This document shows, piece by piece, positions 1-11,880 of a stretch of DNA of 64,000 bases. The notes below the pieces were generated by a model. The model made no database searches. It was not told the origin of the DNA and saw only the letters and a list, made by a program, of their open reading frames with translations. Source of the DNA: Lanius collurio (taxonomy: Eukaryota; Chordata; Aves; Passeriformes; Laniidae). Numbering within the stretch: the first letter of the stretch is position 1; each line of letters opens with the position of its first letter. Position numbers and translations under genes: made by a program. The stretch lies in assembly GCA_020086605.1 (NCBI GenBank), contig JACBWW010000040.1, positions 5,424,306 through 5,488,305 of the forward strand, given 5' to 3'.

Positions 1-443
1 ATGTAATTGCTTGGCAGTTGTTTTCATCTTGGGACAATTGTGATCATCTTCCAGAGGAAAAACCACAAAAGCCAATAGAGTCAGAGGTTTCTTCAGAAAT
101 GTTGTATTTGCAGATATAAAGACACAACTTATGCCTTTAAATTTTATGAGGGGTATTAAGAAATGATAGGGAAGTTCAAAATGCCATATGAGTTTAACTT
201 CTGCAGCTTGCAAACCAGTTTTCTGCAAGCATAAAGGAAAAGAATCCTGTCCTCCTTTGGTGCTGAGCTGGAAAAGGAATTGGAAGAGTCTCCCTCTGCA
301 CAGGATGGCAGCAAGTACTGGGTGATTGCCTGGTCCCACTGCTGTGGGGAATCTCAGCTGCCTTTATAGGCTGCCAGGATTGCTGCTGCTGGAGAGAGGT
401 ATGGCCAGATTTATCCCAGAAGGAATCTGCTGAGGTTGAACTT
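1..443. other. Unique non-coding flank left of solo LTR
   Basis: No gene, repeat family or splice-like structure was recognised. An 84-codon minus-strand open frame (194-448) shows no protein character. The stretch is simply the pre-insertion DNA on the left of the LTR that follows. Confidence 0.5.
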
Positions 444-448
444 GACAC
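444..448. repeat. Left target-site duplication (GACAC) of the 449-1113 LTR
   Basis: GACAC abuts the TG terminus of the LTR, and an identical GACAC follows the CA terminus at 1114-1118. A five-base duplication is typical of ERVL (class III) integrations. Confidence 0.75.
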
Positions 449-1113
449 TGTAGAAAATATATAGGGGGCGCTGTACTCAGTCGGTTCAGGGATGATTTCT
501 ACAGTTCAAGGCAGCTCCTGAAACATGCAGTTTATTTGCAAGGGTCGTGGGTGCAGGAGCTCTGCCTAAGCTGCCAGCCACAGCTTAGAGCATGGCCCAG
601 CAAGAGAGCATAGGGGTAAGAAGGAAGAGTAGAGAGCTTAGGAGACGAGAGCTTAAGAGAGCTAAAAATCTGGTTCCATGATATTATATCTCTTCCTATA
701 CTGAATATGGTAATATTACAACATCCAATCAGTAGAAGACAGAAGTCCTTATAGAATTTACATACAACCTATCACAACTATTACATTACCATACTGTGTT
801 ACATTTTAACTCCTAAAAACTACTTCCTAAAGCTACTTTTTTATTCCCTGCCACGCTGGCAGGGTCTCTCTGACCCCTGGACCTTTCTGTTTGCTGAAGC
901 ATCTTCTTCTTTGCTAAAGACATTGTTCAATCAAGAGGGATTCTCCTTCAGCTGGCTAGCTCATTGTTTTTTGGTTGTACATTGACTAACAGCTTGGTAT
1001 CTTATATTTCAAAGCTAGCTTTCATTTCTATTTCACTTACAGATTTTATATTTCCAGAATCTTTTGCCAAGCAGTCATATTTATAAGGTTTCCTTATTTC
1101 ATCCTCCCCAACA
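449..1113 (-). mobile_element. Solo LTR, ERVL-like endogenous retrovirus, minus orientation
   Basis: This 665-bp block begins TGTAGAAAA and ends CCCCAACA on the + strand, so read on the minus strand it starts TGTTGGGG and ends TCTACA, the canonical TG...CA form. It is bounded on both sides by GACAC. On the minus strand an AATAAA polyadenylation signal (complement of 531-536) lies about 80 bp before the LTR end, and a TATA-like stretch (complement of about 681-690) lies upstream of it, in the right order for U3-R-U5. No internal retroviral sequence (primer-binding site, gag, pol, env) adjoins either end, so this is a recombined solo LTR. Direct observations are the boundaries, the duplication and the signals; the ERVL class is inferred from the 5-bp duplication. 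A residual domesticated promoter activity is possible but untested. Confidence 0.82.
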
Positions 1114-1118
1114 GACAC
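1114..1118. repeat. Right target-site duplication (GACAC) of the 449-1113 LTR
   Basis: Exact copy of 444-448 immediately after the LTR terminus. The duplication is intact and identical, which suggests limited decay since insertion. Confidence 0.75.
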
Positions 1119-2790
1119 CAAGTGGATCAGGATTGAAAGTCTCACCCTGAAAGCTCACAGGGTTAGGTCATGTGTGAAGGCAGCTGTAAAACTTGGGGTG
1201 GGAGTGTGATGTGCACACACACAAGTTCCAGCTTCCCCTATTTGTAACCACGTAGGGAATTGCCCCTTATTGTTTGTAGCTGTGTAGAAGCACCTCTGGC
1301 TGCTTTCTTCAGGGTTTTGGAGGCATTTTATAAACAAGGCTTCCAGCAGTTGTCCTGGGAGTGATACAGAAGTAATCAATTTATGCCAAGTTGAGTTTGA
1401 ACATGCTGAATTTAGAGTACAAGGGCTCCAAATAATCAAGCAAATTAGAGCAGAGAGCGATTAGCAAGCAGACCTGAGCAATGTGATCCAAATGCTGTCT
1501 GCTCCAGGGGCAAAGAGATCGGGTCAATAACATTGTGCTGCAGGAGACAAAAAGGAGTTTGAATCATAAAGCAGCTGAAAACTTGCCAGACTGATTTTTC
1601 TTCCCCGCTTTTTTTTATCTGTTTAAAAAGTACAGAGCTCCCATAGCACAAGACACTGGGGTGGGAACACAGATGCAGAAAGGGAAACACCAAAAGGTGG
1701 GGTTGTCCCAAAGTGGCATCCAAATTGTGGCTGCCAGGAGCTGTGTGTTGTGAGAGAGGGAACTTGTTGTGAATGAGCTCTTTGCCATTTTTGCATCTTT
1801 TTAAATTTGTGTTTGAGGATCTAAAAGGAGCAATCCTGTTCTGAGATTGCTCTGCAGCTGATTGCTGTGGCTTTATGAGCAACACCACCACATTCCTGCC
1901 ATATCTGAGGCATGTACATCTTCCAGAGCTCTTCGTGGACCGGTGTTCAGGAGTTGCTGAAAGGAAGATGGAATAAGTAAAGTGAGTAGTAAAGATCCCT
2001 GCTACTCCACCTGCACAGCAGATACATTCCTTTCCCTTGAAATCCCCATTAATTTCTGCATTTGTTTGGGTGAACGAGTGTCTTTCAGTCTGTGACTATC
2101 AGAAGCACTGACCTTTAGATACAAAATAGGCACTTTGGTATTTTTCCCCATTTTTCATGGCATTTGGTTAGTTGTTGTTCAAAGCCCTTTAAACTTATCT
2201 TTTTATTTGAAAACTTTAGATCCGTCTTCAAAAAAAAGAAATTGTTAAAAGGTTTGAGCCCATGGTCTTCCAAATTAGAGATGGGATGTAAGAGGTCATT
2301 TCTTAGTTAAGCATTCCTTGACAGATTGTTATTGTGGGGAAAAAAAAATGTAGTTAGCATATACTTTTTATTCCTTTAAATTAAAAATGTGACAGTATTT
2401 TTATTTTCACATTGGCATTATGAGCTTTATGTTCTGGGGACTACTGGAGAAACTTTTGGTACCTTGTTCATATGGGTGCTGTGACCATAAAGCTGCAGCA
2501 GAGTCTCAGCACAGCCCAGGGCTGGTGTAGTCTGAGTGTCCTTTTATTCTTACTGGGTACATTTTAGATTGCTGTCATCTTGTTGGGTTGTCTGATCAGT
2601 AGATGAACCCAGTTTTAAAAAGAGCGATTTTTTTTTTTTTAGTCCCGAGGCCCAAGTTGCTTGTTTGATGGCCGGAAGTCAGAGAGAGCTTTCCTGGGCT
2701 CTGTCTTAAAATGTGATTCGCAGAGGCGTGTCAAACTTCTAAGAGGCTTAAAACTTGCCAATAATCAAACCAGTAAATTGATTGGTTCTG
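1119..2790. other. A+T-rich non-coding sequence
   Basis: No gene or known repeat was recognised. A 13-base T run sits at 2628-2640. Open frames of 94 and 148 codons on the minus strand (1155-1439, 1445-1891) have no recognisable domain and no flanking splice or promoter context. Confidence 0.5.
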
Positions 2791-3419
2791 ATCAGAACTA
2801 GAAGGACCTTTTTGCAAAAAAAATCACTTCCGTGTCAAACCACGACAACTTGGTCCCGGGCCGCAGGGCCGGACCCTGCTCGGCCTGGCCCCACCTGGGA
2901 GGCAGCCGCCCCCTCCTTGGCCCTGTTCTATCTGGGCCCCCCAGCCCTGCCCCATGCAGGTAGAGCTGGGCTGGCAGCTGCCCCCCCTTCATCGCCATGT
3001 CAGCTCCGGCAGGCACAGATAGTGGGACCGAGAGAGATAAGAGAAGTTCCAGCCGCGGCCGGGTGAGATTAACCCTGTTAGTGCTGTTAAGATTTCTTCA
3101 GAACAGATGGGCCTGAAAATGCTGATCCTCTCCCAGAGAGAAAGGTGAAAGGACATGAAGAGACACCCTAAGGTGTAAGTCAGTATAGACAGAAGGGCTG
3201 AAACCCTGAGAGAAAAGAAAGAGGAGATGCTTCAAACCTGGAAGCTGAAATTCTGTTGCAGAAACCCTTTGGGGATGAACTGGACTATTGGAGTCCCTGC
3301 TGTAATTTCATAGAGCATTGGAGGGGGCAGAGCAATTGGGAGCTAAGGTGCCTCTGCATTTTCTTTTTATTCTTTTGGCTCCAGAATGTTTGGACTCAGT
3401 TTACCTTCACCTGGAGGGG
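2791..3419 (+). other. G+C-rich, CpG-containing segment upstream of an LTR; possibly ERV-internal
   Basis: About 2840-3065 is markedly G+C-rich and retains CpGs, unlike the A+T-rich surroundings. It runs directly into an LTR-like block. A purine run (GGAGGGG, 3413-3419), which could be a remnant polypurine tract, lies immediately before a TGTG. I infer that this may be a leftover internal or 5' LTR part of the same element, because its base composition changes at both ends; I could not find a left target duplication or recognisable retroviral proteins. Alternatively it is an unrelated G+C-rich island. Confidence 0.35.
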
Positions 3420-4120
3420 TGTGCAATACACCTGAAGTTGATTCTGCCTAGTGGGTGGGGGGCATGGTCCCACCCTTTGATGTGGACTGATCCACTGATT
3501 GAACCGAATGCAGAAAGGAACCAGGAGAGGTGAATGTGAAGATGACCCCTGTTCCTAGAGGTGAGGATTGCTCTTAGAGATAAGTGAAAAAGACCTTCCT
3601 TCTGAATGGCTCAGCCTTAAATTGCACCCCGTGTTAGCTCAAATTGAAACCCTCAAAAAGCAGCTGTGGGGAAAGCGGTGATTTGAGGGAAGGGACTTTT
3701 CACTGCAAGCAGAAAACCTCCCAGGTGGCTGTTTTGCTGTGATGTTGTACCTATAAGAGAGTTGTCTGTAGTGGGAATGTCTCCATAGGGCCAGCAAGAA
3801 AGATTCAGAGACCTCTCTCTATGAGAACTGAAAAGCTATAGGGGTGGTAAACTGACTGAAATCTCAAGGCTTGTTTCTACATTATCAGTGTGAAAAAGAA
3901 AAGTGGGGGAGGAGAAGTGTTCTAAGGGTTTAGTCTGATTCTAACTTCAGTTTCCTTCCTTTAAGTCTGTTAATAAACTTCTTAGAGTCTTTTAAGTTTG
4001 TGTCTGCTTTGCTTTCTCCTAATTCTTATCTCACAGAGTTTAAGTAAGTAAGAGATGATTTGGACTAAACCACTACACTAAATTGGTGTTTCTGCCCAGT
4101 TATGTACCAAACCCTCCACA
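3420..4120 (+). mobile_element. LTR (probably ERVL-type), plus orientation
   Basis: The right half has the features of an avian ERVL LTR end: an AATAAA polyadenylation signal (3972-3977), a T-rich R/U5 stretch with TTTGCTTTCTCCTAATTC, and a terminal CCTCCACA ending at 4120. The start at 3420 is chosen because TGTG there directly follows a purine run and mirrors the terminal CACA. This start is uncertain: an alternative start at 3433 is preceded by ACACC, which also follows 4120, but its TGAAG does not mirror the right end. The element may also extend left to about 2791. No coding capacity remains. Confidence 0.6.
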
Positions 4121-7100
4121 ACACCTTAGGGATATTTTAATACAGCAATAACTTAAGACTAATGTATTTTAATGTACTGTAGCATTTTAATGAGTGCCTT
4201 GTAGCAATAGTTAAAGTCACAAAACGGTTTCCATTAAACTTTCCTGTTTTCAAACACTCCAAACTTTCTGTCAGTATAGATGGTCTGGATTTGATCTATG
4301 CCCAAAGCAGATTTCCTGGGGTTCATTACTTACTTTTATGCGTTTTTTAAAAAAAGAATAAACCTTGGCTTCGTTTGAGTCATGGCCATCATAAAAATAG
4401 CCCTTTATATTACACTTTAGAAAGTAAAATTGCAAATTTCCTCTTCTTGGCTTTCGGAGCCATCTAACTTTAAACCTCAAATCAGACACAGAGCCACGTC
4501 CTGTCTGCATTTTCATGTGTTCAAGCCTTATGTTAGTGAGGACCCTGCCACTAGGATGAAGATTTGATGGTCTTGCTGCAGTTAACATTTTCTATTTTAC
4601 CACCCAGGAAGAATCATTCAGTCTTGTGTAGTCCATGTTTTGAGAGACAATCTGATGTTTTTGAACAAAAAAAAAGATGATTCTTTCTCTTTTTTAAAAC
4701 CAAATGAGCTGGGATGCTTTTTCAATAGCTTCAGTGGCAGGCTGAAATTACTTGTAGATGGTTTATGCTTTTCTTTGCAGTGGCTGAAGAGCCGATTTCT
4801 CTTGTAGCTGATTCTGGCAGGTTTGATGTTCAAAAGGTCAATTGCATGAGAATCAAAAGAAAGAATGTCAAATGGCATCTTTGTACTAGACAGACAGTAA
4901 AATTAAAATTCTGAATGGCTCATATGAGGCTTGAAAAGTCCCTTGAATAGAAGACTAGGAACAGTCACCTCCTTTATGGAGGAATCTTTTCTTGAGGGTT
5001 GGCTTTTTTGCTTTCTTTGCTGAAATATCCATGCAGCTATTTTATTGTCTAATTACTGCCAGTAAAAATTATTTCTTTTGTCTAACAGCCATTTCTGAAA
5101 GTTCTGTGCCCCTCTTGACCACAGAAAACCCTCTGTCCTTAATTTCATTTGCTCTATTGCAAGCAGACCGTGTGTCTGTTCTTGGTTTCCTTTACCCCTT
5201 GATCTTTATAATCAATGCTGCTTTAAAGTGTAGATCTAATTATTGAAATCATTTGGGAATCTCCAACATACATAAAGGTGATCAAAACTGCAGTGCTCAG
5301 AGAAAATCACACGTGGGATGGAAGTATCTGGTCCCCCCTCACTGCATTCCCAGCCATCTGTGTAAGGCACAAACAGAACCTCCCTCAGTTTATCTCAGTT
5401 TTGGGTCAGTATTTTAGCATTAGGTCTGCCAAGCAACTTTTTTCTCATAAAATTTTGTCTACAGTCAAATGCATGTCTTTGAGAAAAATAATCTACTTTA
5501 TGACAATTTTTTTCCTTGCTTTATACTTTGGGATCATCTTTGTGTTTCATCAATATCCGATTGGATTTTTTTCCAGTTAATTATTACAGATATAAAATTG
5601 TATCAGTTGATGTGACAGCAAACATTGCTGTATCTATTCCTCCCACTTAGAGTCTATCATCTTGGTTTTCTTTTCAATTAAAAATTTCCAGTGTTTTTCT
5701 GCATGTTAACACATTGATCGGGTATCATCTTGCTAGATTCCTTACTTTAAAATTCTGTGGTTATAACCAGCTGGTAAATTTTAATCAAATTAAAAGCATC
5801 TTTCTCCTTCCCCATCTTTCCTCTTTGCTCCATCAAGCAATTTTTTTCCTCATTTGTTTTTTTTTTTGCAAAATAAAGCAGTTTAGGTGGTTACCATAGT
5901 TGCTTTGAACTTTTATTTCTCAGAACTGAACATTTCAAAACAGTTCTACAAATATCTCCTGCTATTGATTTATTTTTATGAAAATGTTCAGCCTCTGCCA
6001 AACACGAGAGGCACCTTAACTGGAACACAGGTTCACAGAGGTGTGAGAGGCAGGAGTATCCATGGAAACAAACTTCTCTACAGATGTTCAGATATCCTTC
6101 AGCCCTCCCAGGCAGAGGTGGAGCATGGTATTGGCTGACCTGCCTTTAAAAACTCTCCCATAAACGGCACAGCCTGAGCCCTGTTTAATGTCATCTCTGA
6201 GCAAACTGTTGGCTGGTCCTGCAGGTTCCATGCACAGGGCAACCTCTGTAGCATAATAGTGGTGAAATAGCAGATCCAGCACCTGATCTTGTCTTTGCAG
6301 AGAAAAGAGGAAGCTTTTCCTGAAGGCTTTATTGTCTCATGTGGCAGCATTAGCTCTTCCCTCCATTTTACTCTTTTTTAAAAGCAGCTGTGTTAAATCC
6401 TTTCCTTAACCTTCATCATTTCTACCTGTCTTGAGTCTGAGCTAATCCAAGCAAGGCCTGCAGCCAAACTCTGTTTGCCTGAGTTAACCAAGCAGCTCTA
6501 GTTAGGAATATCATAGAGGGGATTAGATGGACACAAACATGAGAAGGAAGCAGTGTTCAAGTGCTCAGCACGTGTCTCATAAACCAGCCCTCGAGTAATT
6601 CTTCCTGAATTTCCAAAAAAGGGATCTCTAAAAGATTTTTTTTTCCTTTTTGAATTTTATTTTTTGCATTCTTCAATGTAAATATAACCTTGAGCTCAGG
6701 TAAAGGCTTCTCATGTGGATAAATGTTGGCAAAGGGAAATGGGAGCTGACAGCAGAATTCTGGCCTGGTGTCCCCCCATTCATCCCATTCTCTGGTTCAT
6801 TCCTCTGTTTTTGTTGCCAAAATAGTTGACTCTTTATGAAGTACACTCTTACCTTAATAAGCATTAACTAGGCAACATGTAATTATAGACACAGGAGCAG
6901 AAAATAATAGCTGCTACATTAAGGAGTCTCAGTGTAAATAGTGGATCTTAAAGCTTCAGTGACTTTTTTATAAAGACATCAAATATCCAAAAGATTTCTC
7001 AGATGTTTCGTGGGGGCTCTTCCCAATTCCTGTCTTGTTTGCATGCCTCTGCAGTTCAGTTTTGTGCATAATGTTGTGATGTGCATTTGTTATACAGGAC

Positions 7101-7890
7101 TTGGCATGAGCTGAGTGAAGGATTCCCGGGGGAGTCCCAGTGGCTGCTTTGGCACCTCCTCAGTGGTGTGAGGGTTGAATCCCCGGAGCCACCTCAAACT
7201 CTGTTCCTTTCCAGCCATGTGCTCTTCCAAAATATGACAAAAGGCTCTTGCCAATTGCAGTTGTTCTCTGTAAATGGGACGGTGAAAATTAATGGGATTT
7301 GTCTGCCAACAGGTCAAAAAAAGCTTTTTAACTCTGTTCTTTGTTTAACTTACTGGCTTGATAATGAGGGGAGTAAATTCTTCAGAGAGGTGTCCTGTGT
7401 TGTGTCTTAATCTGTGGCCCTTGGATCACGTGCTCTGAAATAACTGGCAAGAAATGAAGCTTCATTTATTGTTTGCTGAGTAAATCATGGTGTCATATTG
7501 CAGAAAGATTTAAGAAATGTCAGCTGTGAGCAAGCAGGGAGTCCTGCACCTCCCTAAGCACTTAGCAGTGCAAAGGAGTGGGATTCCCTCTGGACAGGAG
7601 CCAGTGGAGTGAATGTGATCTGTGGATTTACTGTTAGAGCATGGAATGGATTGTCATTGGCAGAACCCAATACATCAGGGAGGGGGCAGTGATTGCAGAG
7701 CATTACAAAGGCCTGATAAATGTCATGAATAATTAGATGCATCCCTCAAGGACTGGTTTAGGCAGCTATAGAAATTGTTCCTAGGTAATTCACAGCACTG
7801 CTAGTTATGTTGGGTTTCCCATAGTCTGGTGGGATTGGAAGGCCTTTACATTATAAAGGATGGAGAAATGTGGTCGCTAGAGTCAGGATA
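4121..7890. other. Non-coding A+T-rich sequence
   Basis: No gene or recognised repeat was seen. Several short open frames (up to about 109 codons) overlap on both strands without consistent reading frame, splice context or protein character. Confidence 0.5.
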
Positions 7891-7946
7891 ATTATTAATT
7901 ATTATGGTAATTAATAATGGCAGTTATAGGACCAATGGGTCCTATA
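7891..7946. repeat. Two adjacent perfect inverted repeats
   Basis: ATTATTAATTA (7891-7901) pairs with TAATTAATAAT (7908-7918) across a 6-base loop. Six bases later TATAGGACC (7925-7933) pairs with GGTCCTATA (7938-7946) across AATG. The first is A+T-rich and could arise by chance more easily; the second is a mixed-composition 9-bp perfect stem. Function is unknown. Confidence 0.7.
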
Positions 7947-10900
7947 CTTGTCATTCTTATAGTCCTTTGAATTAGCTGGTATGAGAGGAGAGTCTTTTGG
8001 CAGAAAAGGAGGAAGCAAAAGTGGTCTTTGGTTTCCTTTGCTCGTAGCCAGCCCTAGAACAGAGAGGGAATTACAGCAGAAATTTGTAACTGGTTTTGTG
8101 GCTGTTGTCTTATTTTTCCAGCATCACTTGTGTAATCTGTTGACATCTCCTGCTGATGTAGCTGTCTCTGACCTGCCTTCTGCTTGAAGTTTGCTGCTAC
8201 ATTATCAGCCAGAGTGTGCCCAAAAGCTGCGTGTGCTGCTCTGATAGGGCATTGTCCTGTGCCTGTAAGCTTGTCCATAACGGGGAAATTGATTAACGAG
8301 GGTTATTTGTGGGGAAAATCTCTGCTCCTTTGGAAAGCAAGCCCAAAGATGCATGTTAACTCCCTGAGCTCCACCTGAGGCTTAAGCAAAGGACAGCCAA
8401 GTCAGATATCAGTCACCTGGACCCGGCAGGACAGTGCCTGAAGTGACCTGGGAATGATATTTTATGGGAAGTAACACTCAGAACCCTTTAGAAGGCCAGC
8501 AAGGGGATGTTGAAGGTAGGGCACATCTTCCCAGATTAGCCACTGCTTCAAAAGCACACCTACTCTTCAGACAATTCAAACTCCATTAATTCAATTTATT
8601 GATCTCAGCCTTTCACTTTTCTATTCACCCTGCCAAGAAAGATCCTGTTCTCAGGGAATCCATTGGAATTGTGGTGGCCCACGTGCAGAAGGGTTTTTTT
8701 GGGAGAGCTGTTGTGTGTGGCAGGTAGGAGGATGCTGACTTGGGAATCATTTATCAAAGCACTAATCAACCATGCAGTAGTTTCCTTCTGCAAGCTCAGC
8801 CTCTGTCCTCCTGAAATATTGAAATTGGGGAGATTTAAATGTTCTGCAAATATAGGCCCAGTCATGGGGAAAAATGAAAAGTGCCAACCCCTGATTAATG
8901 ACGTTGAAGGCCTTGTGACAGTGTGGAGCCAAGTGTCTGATGCTCTGCCCTGGTGTTTCGGTTGTGCTTCCTGGGAGCTGTTGGCAATCTGCACTTGCTG
9001 ATCCTAGCCTGAGGGACTTGGATGAGCACATTCCATTTCCTGCTGCTGCCACCAGCATCCTCATTTTAGAAGCAGTTAATGGGAGGAGACTGTGTTTGGT
9101 GCATTGGGTTTTTTCCTCCTTTTATTTTCCTTTCTTTCTGCCTATCCAGCCCCCTCAGGAGGCCCTTCCACAATCCGGTTGCTGCAGTGGTGGGGAGCAT
9201 TCACCCCCGGGAAGTTCTGTAGCTCTCACACTTCAGTTTATGGAGCCATTTTCCCTCCTTGGGCCTTACCTCAGTCACCCTAGGAGTGGCAATTCCATTC
9301 ATTTTTACTTTGGCTAATCAAGCCAAAGTCTATCAGATCCCAATTTCCTTCTGTTCCCCAATTACTCTGGTAGTTATTTTCAGACCTGTTTTACTTGCTG
9401 ACTTCTTTACAGCTCTGGTAGCCTTTGCTTGGCATTTCAAATGAGGTCATTAGGCCTTTGTGCAGCATCTTGCAAGCTCAAAATAATTCTCATCAATTCA
9501 ATTCTTCCTTTTTGCCACTGCAAGGCAGCTTAAAGCCAGTCTGAGATAACCTTGGTGGTTGTTTAGTGAGTTTTCTATTCCACACGTTTCTATCAGAAAA
9601 CTGAGTTTGCACCTCGTACGTGAGTTTTACCCTGTTCTGGTTTCCCTCATCATTCATAAACTTGGGTTTGCATGAAGAAAACCAGCAGCTGACAAATATT
9701 AGTAATAAAAGCATGTTGAGAGCTGCTCAGAAAACAGCACTATTACATTAATTCAGGGCAACAAAATAGATGAAGCAGATAAATCTGAGAGTAGATGTTA
9801 ATGTTTTATTTTGAAAACACTTTTCTGTGATTATTTTATTTTCTACTCTGAACTGGAAGAGAGGAGCAGAAGAGGGGCAAAACCCCCAAGTTCCTGGTCT
9901 ACATTTACCATTAAAAAAGGCACCTTTCCCAAATTTATTTAGGAATGATAATATTATTTTAAAACCTTTGTGGTAACACTCAATTTTGTAACTACCTTTA
10001 ATCCAGTAATACTTTGAGATCAGTCTCACAGGCTTTGGGGCCTTTCATGTTTTGGCTTTGTCTTTGTTCCTTATCTACCAGCTTTACCTGAGCTCCTCAT
10101 GGAATCCCTTCTGAGGTAGAATTCATCCCAATAAAAGAGCCTGCAGATTGAAACCCAAAATTCCATGGTTTCTATTGCATCTCAGACAAGGTCCCCAGAG
10201 CAAAATCTCCAAACTCTCAGGTGCTGCTGAGAAGACACCAGAGACTTTTACTGAAGATTATATTGGGAAAACTGCAAGTTGTTATGTTTAACAGAGCCCA
10301 CATTTATTGTTATTTTTTTTTCAGCAATTAATCTCCAAACTTGATTTCTTGTCAGAAAGATTTGGGAGTGAGGAGAGTTATGCACAGAAGAAATTTCTGG
10401 TATTTGCAGCTACTTAAGCAATATATAAATTAGGATATGTTTGCTGAGACTTTGAATCTTCCTGCACATTGGCCAAATAAAATTAACATTGCAAGAAAGA
10501 TTTCAGCCAAGCAAAGTGGGTGAATTTTATAGGGGAGGCTGAACTTTGCATTTGGCACGTTACCCCAGAGCTGAGGTTCTGATTTATCTGTAAATCAGCT
10601 TTAGCTAAAATAACAGCAAACTGTATCCTCCTGTCCTGACTTCTGCACAGCTCAGATGTTGCAGGAGATAACTTCCAGTTTAATTTCCAGATGTGCTATG
10701 CAGCCAGTGGAGTGCAAAAGTCTTGAGCAACGTCCTTTTGGATTATCTGATTTAATAACAGAGGAGAAAATAAAATTTTGTCCTGGGTTCTGCATTGGTA
10801 TAAGTAGACATCGCTTTTGACTTGTGGAGGCTGTTCTGAGTAGCTGAGACTGTGTCTCCAGTAGGGATGTTTGTGAAATTTTCTGCCACTGAAAATGTAA

Positions 10901-11740
10901 GTTCTTTTAAATGGTAAGGTTGGCTTCATTTAAAGGGAACGGGGAGGAAAAAAGGCAAGGGGAAAATGTTTCTGTTGTGCAGTGTAGAGGGAGGAAAAAA
11001 AAAAAAAAAATGGAAAAGTCTCTCTCTTTCAAAACTTCATCTACTTATAGGCCAGTAACTTTACTTTGTATGGAAAACAACCAAACAAACTTGCTTAAAA
11101 ATGTAAGGATTTAAAAATTCCCCTCAAGAAAGAGGGTCCTCATGGATGCTGGCACTGTGAAGAGTTATTGCTGAGCCGGTTACAAATAACATGTTTGGAT
11201 CACAGAGCCCAGTCTAATTTAAGATCTGCCATTATCATAAGTAATTATTAATTCTGGATGATTTTAGAGCAGGTTCTCAATGAATGTGGAGTGTGCTAAA
11301 TGCAAGGGAGCATCCTGGGTGAGAAGTCCTCTTTCTTTGGATGCAAAAGGCCCCTTTGCATCCTTGAGTATTTGCTAAGTCTTAAACAGCGAAAACCAAA
11401 AATAGGAAGGGGCCAGATCCTCAACTGGCATTGGAAAATAGTTATTTTTGAAAGTCCAATTTTTTTTGATTCATTTTTTATGGGCTGAGATGTTTCCTGA
11501 CATGTGACAAGTCTGTTTTCAAGGGGTCAATGTAAAGCATTTTGCTCTAATGACAAATTAATAGCTTTGTGCCAATGTTAAGACTTAAAGCCTCATTTAG
11601 CTTCATTAATGCAGCAGATTTGTTGTGCATCCCACCTGCATCATGCTCAAGCACATAAATGGCACCCTTGATACTTTGTAGTGACTGCCTGTTCCCTGGC
11701 AGAGCAGGATGCGTGGCATTAACATGAAGAAACAAATCCT
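7947..11740. other. Non-coding sequence with an A16 run
   Basis: Mostly A+T-rich unique DNA. A run of 16 A lies at 10995-11010. A good polypyrimidine tract and AG near 9150 and near 10324 have no convincing downstream donor, so no exon is called. Confidence 0.5.
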
Positions 11741-11880
11741 TTCTAATTATTTATTTTTTTTACCATATTCAAGATAGGCAGGGTAATTACCATGCAGCAG
11801 GGTATGGTCTAGACGACCAATTAACTTCAAATAAATGTCTTCTGGTAATTACTCCCCATGCAGTGCAAATATTAGATTAA
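11741..11880. promoter_or_regulatory. Candidate enhancer: paired GTAATTAC homeodomain-type sites
   Basis: Two perfect GTAATTAC palindromes (11783-11790, 11845-11852) lie 62 bp apart, each followed within a few bases by CATGCAG. The second is followed by GTGCAAAT, one base from the POU octamer. TAAT-core palindromes are known homeodomain dimer sites. The flanking 11.5-12.3 kb has the even, mixed composition of conserved non-coding elements, but conservation cannot be seen here. Confidence 0.25.

Noticed and set aside
3767..4078. TGTAGTGG ... CCACTACA mirror ends suggesting a 312-bp LTR
   Set aside because: No flank duplication, and the U5-like sequence clearly continues past 4078 to 4120.
3428..4125. 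ACACC flanking 3433-4120 as a target duplication
   Set aside because: The LTR would then start TGAAG, which does not mirror the terminal CCACA; a 5-bp match by chance among many TG positions is plausible.
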